NCBI RefSeq assembly: GCF_042453785.1
Contig: NC_091674.1
Coordinates: 24,320,001 to 24,384,000 of the forward strand
Direction of reading: 5' to 3'
DNA: 64,000 bases
From: Malus domestica
Taxonomy: Eukaryota > Streptophyta > Magnoliopsida > Rosales > Rosaceae
Within the stretch, counting starts at the first letter, position 1, and every line of letters begins with the position of its first letter. Positions 36,003 to 47,960 of the stretch are shown here, piece by piece. The translations under genes and the position numbers were made by a program. The notes beneath the pieces are model-generated. The model saw only the letters and a list, made by a program, of their open reading frames with translations. It was not told the origin of the DNA and ran no database searches.

Positions 36003-37302
36003 TGTGTGTTGTATCTATGTTTTGAAAAGTGGCTTCATTTCGGATAACTTTGATGATTCTTGATGTGGGAATTGTACTATTGAGTAGGGTTTTTGACATT
36101 TTCATGGCTTCATTTCGGATAAATTTAGCTTCTTTTCGGTTATGTTCTTTTTCGTTAGCGTGATTTGGGCGAAATGTTTCGTTTGTGATGTTTGAAATGG
36201 TTTCTTTGTGCGTGTCTTCTGCTTCGAATACGACTTACGAAATTTGTTTGAAAGAGCTAAATTTTATAGGTTTCGAGGCATAACTTGTCTTTGTTCCAAG
36301 AGAAGCATTTGACTGTTGTGTGATTCGGACTTATGATTTTGGAAGTTTATATTTATCTCTTCTCTTGAACCTGCGTGCTTTCATTGCTTATTAAGCAAAT
36401 GGAAATCTTGGAGTTGGTGGAGGCACTTTTATAGAATATAGAAGTTACCAAACATGAAACTTGAGACGGCAATTTTATAGTATTTCTGTTGATAATGGTT
36501 GATGTGGTGTTATGTACTCAACTTCAGTGTCTTGATGGTTTATGGATATGCTTGTTTCGGGAAAATAGGAGGAGGAGAATATGGAATAGCGGTGATTCCG
36601 CAAAGTCTATGCATGATAAAGATGTTCCTTTTACTTGTGGAATAGTGGTGATTCCAAGGGTCTTCTTGAAGGAAAAACGAAAAGACCGAACATCTTGCAT
36701 GATGTAGTTATTATCAGATGCCCTATAAGTTTAGTAGTGATTGAGGTCAAATTCCTTATGAATTTCACCTTCTATGTAATGGGGAAGAGTGGCCTTGGAC
36801 CCATTGCAGTAGTCTGTAATACTATCCAATGGTCTTCTTTATAGAATTGCTTTTTGTTTTCTGTTTCTCGAATCAACTTAAATGATGTGTACTTGCCATC
36901 CCAAATAACTGAAATTAGGCCGCTTTGCTTTTTATTGATTGATTGATTTTATCTTCCGAATGGATTGCCTTCTGCTTTTTCGTTGTCATCACTTCGCTTA
37001 CCCAGCATGGACTGCATATTACAAACCTCAGTGATCATGCATTAAAATGCCTGCATTGCAAGGTGATGGTTCAAAATGCTGGTTGAGTTTATTGTCGGTT
37101 TCAATTCCTTCTGGGATTTTAATCTAAAAAACTTCTTAGCTGTACTGTGTAAACACTGGATGCTGTGAACTACTCAGTAAAGGGGACCTTACTGATTAAC
37201 TGTATAATTTGTGATCATGCACAAAACTTTCCGAGTTGTAGGACGAAACTTTCTAACACAAAACGAATACTAATACCGACTGTTTCCAATTTCTCTATGC
37301 AG
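35999..37302 (+). other. Probable intron at the NF-YC stop codon
   Basis: A GTAATG donor at 35999 and a TTTCTCTATGCAG acceptor ending at 37302 frame 1.3 kb of T-rich, non-coding DNA. If spliced, the TGA at 37304-37306 becomes the stop; if retained, TAA at 36000-36002 is used. Small open frames inside have no domains. Confidence 0.65.
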
Positions 37303-37306
37303 TTGA

Positions 37307-38430
37307 AGAGACTAATTTGCTGATGATTTGGTGCGTGGCGGGCACGGAGGAAGGATATTGAGCTTTGGCAGATGATTTTGGAGCTGAATTAATATTATTA
37401 TTATTTTTTTCTTGTGAGGATGACATGGACCTGGTAAAACTATTGATCCAGAGCAGTTGGAGAATCACTAGCTGATCACTGCTGTGTTTAATGTTGAATG
37501 TGCAGTCTTGTATAATTTAGGCTATCTTATCTCTTGTTGCTAACTCGAATGATTGTGGGTCATTTCATATTAATCAAACCTCTTAGATTTTAGCATGTTT
37601 TGTGATTTCTATTCCTTTTTACTCCTCCCACGCTCTCTTTCTGGCTGCTTTTGGTTCTGAAATGCATGTCCGATTGTTCATCTTGATTGCCTAGCGGCAA
37701 CGAATCGAATCGTCACAGTTTGAAACATTTCGTTTGTACATGTGTCAATTTGTGATTTGCATCGAGAAAATAAAAAAACTACCTTGAAGTGTACACCAGA
37801 TTCCGTGCTCGCTTCTCATTTGCCGACGCGTCTAGTGTAAATTAACCTATGTTATGGAACAAGTGGGACAAAATTGATGCCGACTCAGAACAAATCAGTT
37901 GTCACGCCCAAAACATTTAGAAGTGACTTCCACACAATTTTTTTTCTTTCTTATTATGCACACCCACATGGGTGTTTATTTTTACTTGGATCTTTCTTTG
38001 AGTGTATAGGGGAGAAAAAAGACGTGTGGAAATCGCTTCCCGAAACTTTTCAGAGCAAATCACGAGTCATATTATGGTAACTAACAAAAGGTGGACAAAG
38101 TCCATATGATTAGAAGCTTGAAAGTTGGCCAGCAACTACTCACTGGTAGATATTGTTGTTATTCTTTTTCAGAGGTAAACTAAACAAGTTAGCAATCGCA
38201 ACGTTGCATTATGTAACAAACAAACAAGCACCTGAATAATTAAAAAGAAAATAAACCCTTTAAACCTAAGCAATACCTTTCCTTGTTCCTCACTCAATCA
38301 GCCAGCCAGCCGCCACGTGGTCTTTCAGCTTAACAGCTTCAACCATCAAATGCCCCACCACCAGACACCTCCCTACAAGGAGAGGTTGTGATGGCGGCTG
38401 CGGAGGAGCTGAAAGCAAAGAGAAACCCGA
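37307..38430. other. NF-YC 3'UTR and spacer
   Basis: The first 250 or so bases look like 3'UTR. I see no gene before the DUF579 gene. Confidence 0.5.
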
Positions 38431-38560
38431 AAAAATGCCCCCCGAAGTGCCTCATTTTTGCTCTTTCGTAGCTCCTCTCGTTCGGTTCACTTCTGCAGTC
38501 TCACCGCAAGAACAAGAGAACAAGGCTCATAGACACAACCAATCAAGAGGATCTAAAGCC

Positions 38561-39370
38561 ATGAACTTTTCCAGAACAAAACTCATCCCTTTCCTTGTTT
38601 TGATCCTTTCGATTGTTTCGGTGCTCAGACTTGTTAGAATTGCAGTAACTACTTCTCCTCCTCCTCCTCCTACTCTTGGAAAAACATGTTCTTTCCCTTT
38701 CATATGCACCAAGTTTCCGGCAGAAACAAACGCATCTGCCAACACCTCCGCCCTCAGGAAAAAGGAATACCAACTGCTGTCGAATCTCATTTCGCAGAAA
38801 GCTCCCTGCAACCTCCTCATATTCGGGCTTGAACCTCAGTACGTATCTCTCTCATCAATCAATACAGGCGGCACCACCGTCTTTCTAGAGGATGATCAAA
38901 ACAAGATAAGCACACTGAAACCAAATTCCAACACAACCAGAGTTTACAAGGTGGACTACCAGATACCTGCAAAAGAGGCTTACAAGCTGCTCCAGCATGC
39001 AAGGGGAAACCCAGATTGCAAACCGAAACTGCTTCAACAATCAAAATGTCAACTTGCATTGAAAAACCTACCGCAAGAAGTCTACGAGCTTAAATGGGAT
39101 GTGGTGGTGGTGGATGGACCGAGCGGGAACACACCAGAGGAACCGGGTAGGATGTCATCAATCTATTCTGCTAGTATGATAGCAAGAAATGCAAACATTA
39201 CGCATGTCGTTGTGCATGACGTAGATCGAATGATCGAGAAGTGGTTTTCCTGGGAGTTTCTGTGTGATGAGAACTTAGTTTCTTCAAAAGGGAGATTATG
39301 GAACTTTAGGATCACAGGCCAATTAAATTCTACAATTTTTTGCCCTGCCAAAGAGATTACGATAGAGTAA
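38561..39370 (+). CDS. DUF579 polysaccharide O-methyltransferase
   Basis: This single-exon gene encodes 269 residues of the DUF579 family, Golgi type II membrane proteins that methylate sugars of xylan or arabinogalactan with S-adenosylmethionine. Residues 9-28 form the membrane anchor, followed by a proline-rich stem. The SAM-fold motifs are CNLLIFGLEPQYVSLSSINT at about 102-121, TVFLEDD (a D/E-rich turn) and DVVVVDGPSGNTPEEPGRM, then HDVDRMIEKWFSWEFLC. The INTGGTTVFLEDD and VHDVDRMIEKWFSWEFLC forms look closer to the arabinogalactan methyltransferase branch than to glucuronoxylan methyltransferases or IRX15, but that placement is from memory. I chose the ATG at 38561 because the membrane anchor follows at once; an in-frame ATG at 38435 would add 42 residues with no signal character. 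Confidence 0.9.
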   Translation: MNFSRTKLIPFLVLILSIVSVLRLVRIAVTTSPPPPPTLGKTCSFPFICTKFPAETNASANTSALRKKEYQLLSNLISQKAPCNLLIFGLEPQYVSLSSINTGGTTVFLEDDQNKISTLKPNSNTTRVYKVDYQIPAKEAYKLLQHARGNPDCKPKLLQQSKCQLALKNLPQEVYELKWDVVVVDGPSGNTPEEPGRMSSIYSASMIARNANITHVVVHDVDRMIEKWFSWEFLCDENLVSSKGRLWNFRITGQLNSTIFCPAKEITIE

Positions 39371-40378
39371 TCTAATAGCCTTATTCATTATTTTGTCACC
39401 CTGAGGTGGAACCGTGGAAGTACAAAGAGAACAAGCTCCTTTGATCATTGAGCTTCTCCAATAGAGCAATGGTAAAATGTAGGAAAATCGGACACCAAGG
39501 CAGTTCTTCATGAACCAGCTCGGCATCGAAGATAGAAAGACAGCAATTTCAAGTTGTGAGATTGCAGTCATAAACAGAGTAGGAGCTCTTTTTATTCCTA
39601 GTAGACAGATCTCAATCAATTATTTTTATTTTCTTTGTAAATAAGAATCACTATTTGTGTGCAAATCTGTGTGTCTATGACTGGCGTGCCAAAACGTAAA
39701 GATCTGTGTGCAAATCTGCAGTTCCAGTGCAGGTCCTGCAGGATCTAATATCCATTGCCTAACGATGTCAATTCTACTAATGATGCTGTTTCAACATGAA
39801 CTAATTAAAGATGGATCTAAACATTGATGTCACCGGAAGAAATATCATTCTCACTTGCAACATGCATAAGATCTGAGGCAAAAGTTTCATTGAATATATT
39901 TGATCGGAAAAAATTCAAGTTGGGATACATTTGAGTGCCAGTCATTTGAACTTACAGCTCTATTTTGTACAGTAGCCTAATAATCAAATTCCGGCTGAAT
40001 TTCAGTTTGCTACCTGCCTGCCATCATACTGCCAGCTCCATTTGACGAGACCTACACCACAAACTCGCGGAAAAAAGTAGAGAACATGCACATTGGTTCT
40101 CCCGCCGTGTCTGTCATCGGAGCTATCGTCAACTTGGATAACCATCATGGCAAAATTATTGACTCGAATCAGTTCTCTGCATGAAGAGGGAAACAAAATA
40201 AGTGCTTGAGGCATTGGTAATTCTTGACGAGTGTGTATTGTGTTGTGTCTGCCTAAATTTTATGAACTTTATTAACAAAAACACTAAAATGAAAGCCTCC
40301 GGTCAGTTCTCTGCATGGTCTGGACTGTGATAAGTTCAGTAATCTATAATCCAAAGCAATGAAATAAAAGCCACTAAA
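39371..40378. other. Convergent 3' ends, no gene
   Basis: The 3' regions of the DUF579 gene and of the TITAN-like gene face each other here. No further coding region is recognised. Confidence 0.6.
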
Positions 40379-42665
40379 CTAATCCCTATGGAGATCAAAT
40401 GGTGGGAACTTCTTGTTTGGTGCCAGGTCATACATCTCTTGTCCTTGTAAGCATGAGGTGGAAAGCGGGTTGTAAGTGAAGAAGTCAACATGCTCAGCCA
40501 AAATGGGGGATGGGGTTACTTCTAAGAAAAATCTACTAAAACGCAAAAAAATAGCTTTAAAAATCTTGAATTCGACAACAAACTTACATGCTAAGATGGA
40601 ACATGGAACTCACCATTCGTTTGCTGATGTAAGGCTGTATCTTAATTGGCATATCCGACTGACTTTCAACCTTGGGTAAATTTTGTTTCTCCAACTCAAA
40701 TTCTTTTCTGGACTCTTTTCGGCTACCGGACTGCCAAACTCTACCAAAATTAGGGAGCCAACTGGCATCGCAGTCACTCATGACAATTTCCCCTCTTTTC
40801 TCCATCTCCATCTCCCTCTTTCTCCTTTCTGCCCAAGCTGCTCCCACACGGTTTGGGTTCAATTTCTTGGACTTCCCCGATTTATTTGACGGGGGAACAA
40901 GGCTACCTGAAACTCGTTTCAGTGGAACACTACACTGAATTTCTTCATCTGCTTGAAGCCAAGGAGGAGGTGCCCCAGTGCGCACATTTCCTCTAGCCTC
41001 TTTAGGACCCATGGACGATATTTGGGTGAGATTCTGAAAAACTGTAGAGAAATTTTAAATAAGGATCCACAGCTATAACAAATAGAAGATAACTATATCA
41101 ACCTCCTGAGCCAAGCCACCAAGATTCCAGACAGATGTATACAAGTTTTTCTACAATTCCTAAGAATTGACAGCTTATTGCTCAAATTATGCATACATTG
41201 TGCACCAGGATGATCAGCTGAACAGAAGCAGAGAGAATACTAACATATTAAAAATAAAAAATCAAAGGTTGATACCTGGAGAACTGCTCTGCTCGTTTGT
41301 CATTCTTTCATGCTGAGACCCCTCTCTCATCTACACCAAAAGTATTACTTGTTTTCCAATTTTATAGCCGTTTATTTATATGCAACCACAAGAAACAGAT
41401 GTTTTTAGTGAAGAGTGTGGATGATCAAACTTACCCTTTCATTACTGAAGTAACCATCAGCCGAGGATTTTCTACCATTAGAAACCAAAGAATGTTGGTT
41501 ACTCCTGCTAACTGAGTCACGAAGTAAGCACACAGCAGAGAGCATAAAGCATGCATAAGCCATATAATTATACGGGAGGAACTTATATTAAATACAAACC
41601 ATATGGATACTAAATAAGATATCAACATCATAAAAATAGGATAAAGCGTTTGAATTTATGGAATTTGTACCAGAACTTGATCCCCCATGATAAGAAGAGG
41701 TAGCAACATCTTGCGAAAAGCAGCCAACATTTGTAACTTGAGGGAGTCCTGAATGGGATACCTGATACTCATTTGTATGATATAGTAAAGGCATAACACC
41801 ATTTGAAAAACTTGAACTACTATTATTTTCAAAAGTATCTATAATTCCGTATTTCAGTTCAGTATGGATATCATTCGATGGTCCAAATGTCGGTCCTTGA
41901 GATCCTTCACCACATGGCACAGCTTCAAGCTTCAATGAATTACACTTCTTCTCCCACTGCAGACACACAAAATAATCACCGCTCGTTAATGACTTGACTC
42001 TAAAATTGACTAGAAGTCACAATTCTAGTATCTTTTCTCAGAAGATCACATAACTGATGATTGAAACTGAAAGCATACATGTACCTTAGCAAGTTCATCT
42101 TCCGAAATTCTGAATGTATCGACACGGTCCATTCCTCCACCGTATTTCCACAAGAAATGCTTCAAATTCTTCAGATGTTCCACGTTCGCAAGGTGATTAA
42201 TTGCATTACCACTGACAATTACAAAATCACAAACAGAGCATAACTCCAATGTCATGTACATCACAATGCACAATTCAATTCCTTTCCAACAATGCAAATT
42301 GCTCAACAATTCTCCCAATTTTCTTCCACTTTCGTTTGATTTGTCGGCAAACAAACAGGAGTTAAACAGCTAATTAAAAATTGAGGACAGAAATCTTACC
42401 AGGCGAAGGAGCTATCGAGCTCGTCGATGTCGGAGTCGCAGAAAACGCACCAGAGGCGGTTGCGGGAGGCGTGTTCGGGGCGGAGAGGGATAGGGTTTTT
42501 GAGGAAGAAGCGGACATCGGAGAGCTTGGCTTGGAAGCGAGTGAGGAAGGCGGAGAGGGACTTGGTGTGGCTGGGTATGTACTTGTGGCTCGGACCTTGG
42601 TCGTGATTCAGCTTGCAAACCACGCAGTACTCGAACTCGTACCTCTTCTTCTTCTTCTCCTGCAT
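40379..42665 (-). CDS. TTL: TITAN-like zinc-finger protein
   Basis: I infer seven coding exons on the minus strand: 42665-42400, 42211-42085, 41956-41671, 41511-41435, 41330-41276, 41041-40614 and 40492-40379. They join in frame to 450 residues. The N-terminus has a C-x2-C-x9-H-x5-H finger (CVVCKLNHDQGPSHKYIPSH, residues 14-33) and a second C-x2-C...H...H unit (CVFC to HFLWKYGG). The middle is serine-rich and poorly conserved. Exon 6 carries the strongest family block (LNPNRVGAAWAERRKREME, then WLPNFGRVWQSGSRKESRKE), and the last exon ends FPPFDLHRD. In Arabidopsis TTL is needed for endosperm nuclear division and embryo development. The last acceptor (GGCTGAG|CATG) is weak, and two acceptors (CTCAG at 41512, CTACAG at 41042) were chosen to keep frame. 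Confidence 0.85.
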
Positions 42666-42677
42666 CTTTCAATTCGG

Positions 42678-42699
42678 TTTTAGGGTTAGGGTTAGGGTT
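42678..42699. promoter_or_regulatory. Telo-box tract in the TTL leader
   Basis: Three TTAGGG-type units lie 13 bases upstream of the TTL start (AACCCTAA read on the gene's strand). Telo-boxes near transcription starts mark plant genes expressed in dividing cells and can recruit Polycomb. Its role here is inferred. Confidence 0.7.
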
Positions 42700-42933
42700 C
42701 GATATGAGATCGTCCCTCTCCTCCCTCTGTTTTGTTCGGAATTTGGAGGCAAACGTTTAACAGTCGCTAACCGCCTCTACGGGACTATATTCAATTGGAA
42801 TTTTGGGGATTTAATTTTTTTAATGAATCTAGGTATTCAATAAAGATCTTAAGTAATTCTCTGAAATTTAAGGTATATTCAATTATAATTTTAAGATAGT
42901 TTATTAAAATTCTTAGAAATGTTATAACATTTC

Positions 42934-43165
42934 AGGTGTATTCAATTAGAAATTAATTTTAAAGAATTTGAGAAAGTTGGGGAATTGGAGAGATTTCGTA
43001 GTGTATTTTAAGCATCTATAAATCTCACATCTTCCCATAAGATTTCGAGGAAATTGAATCAAAATTTTATATGGAATCTCTATAAATCAATTGAATTCCA
43101 TAAAAATCCATGGATTTATAAATAAATTCATTAAAGTCTCTCCAATTCTTGATTGAATACACCCT
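42934..43165. mobile_element. MITE in the TTL upstream region
   Basis: The ends are inverted: AGGTGTATTCAATTAG on the left and AGGGTGTATTCAATCA (reverse complement of the right). The upstream motifs TATATTCAATTA and TATTCAATTGG (42780-42890) look like a second, fragmentary copy. No clear target duplication. Confidence 0.65.
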
Positions 43166-46100
43166 ACTAAAGTCGTGACAGATTCGCTAGCTCGGAGCAT
43201 CGAACTCGGACATTACAATTTTTTTTTTTGTTTATTCAGTAGCTGCAATCCGCACCCTTACCACTGGGCCACTTACTGTGGTTAAAATTCAAAAAATTAC
43301 AAGACAGGTTTTCTTTTGTGAGATAGAAACTCTCAAACAACCAGAACATCAAGATAATTGTATTTCAAACAAATCATACGACGCCATGATCTAGTAGTAG
43401 TTAATGTTTAAAATTTCTTCAATACACTCAATATTTCCATAGAAATATTAAAAAAAAAAAAATTTAAAATATGGAAATGAGGGGTGAAGTATGATGGAGA
43501 AACTCTTATGTTTAGGCTGAAATCAACAGATATTGTCAATATTTCCAAAAAATCTGTTAAATATCAAAGAAACTCTTATATTTCATCCAAACCAGTGTTT
43601 CATAACCCTAAAGTTTCATTTTAATTTTCATCGAAAACAATCGATATTTTCATAAATTTGCATAGCGAGATTTCCACCTATCCAAATATTTTAAACATTG
43701 GTAGTGGTACAGTCCAGTGATGCGATGGGGTGTGAATCACATTTTCACATGGTGTGATTGCAACAATTTGAGTCCCACCATGAACTCATGATCATGTGAA
43801 CTTTCCCACTTCAAAAGTGAGGTGCCCTTTTTTTCTTCATTTGGTCACTTGAGTTGACTCAACAACAAACAATCTTTAGGAATTCAGTTACCTAATTTCT
43901 ATCTCTATTTTGTTACATGTTGAAAGATAGGTACAAAAGTATAGGCACTACTACTCGTGGGAGTTCGAGCAGTGCACGGACTCCTCTTGAGACCTTTGAG
44001 CACTTTGAGCAATGCTCGAACTCTCCTCAAGTCATTAAAATGTTGAAAATAAAAAATATGAGCTAAAAGTCTTCAACATGTCAAGAATTAGACTGCTTTT
44101 CAAAACTTCAAAACTTGGTTCTATGATAATATCTACAACATTATTTTGTGTCACATGAACAAACAATGGTTGGTTTCGAAATTCATCTAGATTCACTTAA
44201 TGCTACAAAAGTCTTTGTCCTAACAAGAACGTCTCACTCGATGTGTAACACTAGAATCATACTAATAACAGTTGCGTATGAGCGCGTAGAAGGTGAATGA
44301 TAACCGTTATGCGTGTTAAATTAAACCTTTCCTCAAAATCTACATTCATCGACAATCGTCGTTGCGCGAGTAGATACTACAGTACTATAACAGCCATGAC
44401 TCATGGGATAAGATCATAAGAGTAAGTAAAATGTAGAGTTATATATGATTTAACACATCAATCTGCACAGAAATAAGAGCATCAAATGAACATCATAAGT
44501 GGACAATATGAAAAGACAAATGTTAGGGTTATGTTTGATGATTCAACAAGCATGATGCCCTACATATTTTATCCCCTTGCTCTTACAACTTTCTGAAAGA
44601 GTCGATGGCCCTGGTATTTGCTAGTATTTGGTATTTCTGCAGACAAGAAATCCAAAGACAAAGGCATCACCCATAACGTGGGTGGTCATATGTCAGTACT
44701 GCCTGTTATATATAGCATTAAGGTTTAAATCAATTAGGCTCCACCAGTAATAGGCACTTTTTATAATTATAGATAAGTGATACTGAGAAAGAGAGGAGTC
44801 GAATGTAAGGATTTGAAGATTTGTTCACATCGGAAAAGTTGACAATGGCGTATAGGGAGTTAATCTACCCCCCAAAATGCCAATCAATTTTGCAGCGGAA
44901 GCTCAACTTTCTTCGTTATGTCATAGCAGGTTCGCTTACATGTGAAGCTGGTGTGAAAATATGAAAAAAATTGTCCCAATATCAGAAAGTTAAGGAAACT
45001 TGTAAAGGAGGCTTATAATTGGTCTACTTCTCTTATTGTCACTTAATTTTTGAAGAAGAGCTTCAACTTCTTTTGGTGAACATAAAATCATCGGGTCCAA
45101 TATTTGAATATTCTTAACCAATTGAGCTACAATAACTTTATTTTGTTTTTGTGAACTTTCAAGAGCCATGAACTTCCATCATTGGTTTCCAACTTTTGAG
45201 CAGTGAACATCTCATGATAACAACTGTTGGGTTACTATAGTACAAGTACATTCAATTGTTTAAATAGTATTTTTCTTTTGAATATTAGTTAAGTTTTTTA
45301 TCCTTTTAACATAAGCAAATATAGAAAAAAAAAGAAAGAAAAGGAAAATCACTTAAAATAACAGCAGCAATGATAATGAAACCACTAGGCTAGTGCTCAC
45401 ATCTGCAGACCAAAAGACTGTTTTAGGGAATCATCTTTTTCGAAGAACCAACAGTGAACAAGTGAAGGGTGGTGGGTATTTCTGTCTCTGTAAATAGTTG
45501 GGGACCTAAGCAGTAAACCCAAGTTATCAAGAAGTGAAAAAAAGGGTTGCGTTACGCGGTTGGCTAACAGCGGTGTGCTCAGTTTTTGTTTTTTTTTGTT
45601 TTTATATTAGAGTTACGATAATTTTCTGTAATTCAAATAGTTTAGAATATTACGTTATTAAAACAAAACAAAACAAAACAAAAAAGGCGTGTTATCAAAT
45701 CGCAGATTAGATTCTTCACTTGGGGACGGGAAGATTCTGAAAATCAAATAAAGGATCTGCCTTGAAATAAATAGTCAAATCTTTGATTACTCTTTATTTT
45801 CTTTCTTCCCATGCCTCCTTGCACTTTTCAGAAGCACCTAATTTTTGAGAGTTTGTGATTCATTGTGCCCAATAAATTATGTCTAGCTCTTGCTCTTATT
45901 ACCTCATCCAGAATCAAAGTCACTGCATTATAGCTGCAGGCAACCATGCATATATATATATATGTGTGTGTGTGTGTCTATGTGTATGTGTGTGTGTGTG
46001 TATGTATATATCCTTAGCTGATTGATTGTATTTGTGCAGAAGCTGCTGACAAACGAAGCTAGCTAGCTCGGGAAAATACTTGTCTCCTTACATGTAACAA

Positions 46101-46962
46101 GTCATTCAAAAATCGATATGTCGGCCAAAATTTTTTCTTTTTTGTCATTGTAATGAGATATTGTTGTACAGAGTCAGTCAGATTGTGATCTACAGTTACG
46201 TTGAAATGAATCATTACGTGTAAGGAGTCGATCCGTGTTCGGTCGCTAGCGATGTTTCAGTGCTGTGATTGAAGCTTTTGCAGCAGAGTCATGACTTAGA
46301 CCAATAGAAATGCTTTTCTTTTTGTGTTGGATCGGAGACATGGGTAGTGCGTGTATGATTTGATGAACAAAAGTTAAGAGGTTGAATCCAAGTGGATGTA
46401 CAGCAACGATGTCTTGTTGCTGCTAAATTACTTGCCCCTTTTTGTTCTGATTCATTTGCCTTTCCATATCGACATCATGGTTCTGAAACTTGACCCTCTT
46501 TACGTCAGGTTTGACAATTCCCCAGCCCGATCGATCTTTCCCTGTCTTCACTTCACTTGGGTTTCAAATTTCAGTCGTGGTTAACTAATTTTGATTTGTA
46601 CATAAAATAAAAAATCTCGGAGTTAGGGTTTTGTTGCAACTTCATCTTTAGATCAACGGGAGAGGGGTTCGATCTTGAAACTCTTCGAACATTATGAAGA
46701 GATGTACCATTAAATTAAACTAAGATTGTTAGTTTGTGATTTTGCTTGCGACTTAAAAATATCGTCAAATTATGTGCCCGTCTCTTTGCACCTAAATTTG
46801 AGTTTTCTTTCTTAATTATGGTTTAAAATATCGCTTTGCGGTAGTTAAGTTAAAATATTATCTTTTAAAAATATTATTTTTAAAATATCGTCAAGTCCAG
46901 CAGGCTAGTTTGTTGTATATGTTCAGAAACTGCGAAGTCATGATAAAAGAGGACACTTATTC
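43166..46962. other. Large spacer, no gene recognised
   Basis: This 3.8-kb stretch is AT-rich with no supported coding region. Present are a GTTCGAGC/GCTCGAAC hairpin near 43963-44022, an A4C repeat near 45661-45685, and a TA/TG microsatellite at about 45951-46010. Conserved RNA genes were not recognised, but non-coding transcripts cannot be ruled out. Confidence 0.45.
45951..46010. repeat. (TA)n(TG)n microsatellite
   Basis: An alternating TA run passes into interrupted TG runs with TATG units. Confidence 0.9.
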
Positions 46963-47124
46963 TTTGCTCTGAATTCCATGCAATCTTGCCCAATCTAATG
47001 TCATGATGGTTCAGTCAGTCAAATGCAATTAGCTTAATTAAAATTTGCTCTGAATTCCATGCAATCTTGCCCAATCTAATGTCACGATGGTTCAGTCAGT
47101 CAAATGCAATTAGCTTAATTAAAA
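46963..47124. repeat. 81-bp perfect-register tandem duplication
   Basis: Two units start at 46963 and 47044 with TTTGCTCTGAATTCCATGCA. By eye they differ by one base (GTCATGATGG against GTCACGATGG), so the duplication is recent. Confidence 0.95.
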
Positions 47125-47426
47125 TTATTCTCTTTAATTAAGAAAATGATTGATGAACTGAGTAAATTTGTTTGCAGTTGGCCGAGTCAACATGCCAGAT
47201 ATGGAAGCTTAAAAAGTCAAGCTTCTTGGCATTTATAGAAGCACAAATATTGGATCCAGATTCATATTTGTATATGTAATTTTTCTGAAATTATCTTGTA
47301 GCCTCCAGATAATTAAACAACACGTAGTTCATTCGAGTTCCGCAATCATTCCAATAAATTTATCAGACAGAATTATGCAGCATATAAAGATTGTGCTTTA
47401 ATTAAGCTTCATCCAATTAGGTTTGT

Positions 47427-47660
47427 GTGACCAGAGTTTTGCTATATATTTTTTTTCTCTGGTGTACACCATCTTCGAGTTACCCGAGGGTGCAAAATAG
47501 GAGGAGAGAATTGTTCTCATATCAAACTTCAAGTGTGATCGAGTTTGGTTCGTGTAACTAGAGTTTTGCATTCTTTCCTCTCTGGTGTATACCATCTTCA
47601 GAGTTGCTCGAGGATGCGAAATAGGAGGTGAGGATTAGTCCTCGTATCAAAAGAAAAGTG
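47427..47660. repeat. Two diverged ~120-bp direct repeats
   Basis: The units share (C/T)AGAGTTTTGC, CTCTGGTGTA(C/T)ACCATCTTC, CGAG(G)ATGC/GGGTGC, AATAGGAGG and CATATC/CGTATC AAA. They differ by many substitutions, so they are older than the 81-bp duplication upstream. Confidence 0.75.
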
Positions 47661-47960
47661 TCATTCCAGTTCCCGGTTGGAATACAAATTAAACATACAT
47701 AACACATGCATAGCCCGATTCTACTCTAAATTTTACAAATTAAACATAACACATTCATCACACGAATGAACATAGTTCAAATCTCATCATGTCTCACACT
47801 TTCATTCTATCCACCAATTTGTAATTATTTTCTTTGTGTTTTCTCCAAAGAAAAATTCCACAAAATCCAATACTCAAAAGTATGATCAAGAAAGATAAAC
47901 ACAAAGATCTTCTTCTCTCTGTCTGCCGTCTCTTATCCGCTAACCAAATGGTCTCTTTTT

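Noticed and set aside
46396-46584. 62-residue hydrophobic open frame
   Set aside because: No domain, no splice partners and no conserved motif; AT-rich spacer gives such frames by chance.
46640-46720. Possible SINE B box (GGTTCGATCTT)
   Set aside because: No A box at the right distance, no A tail and no target duplication.
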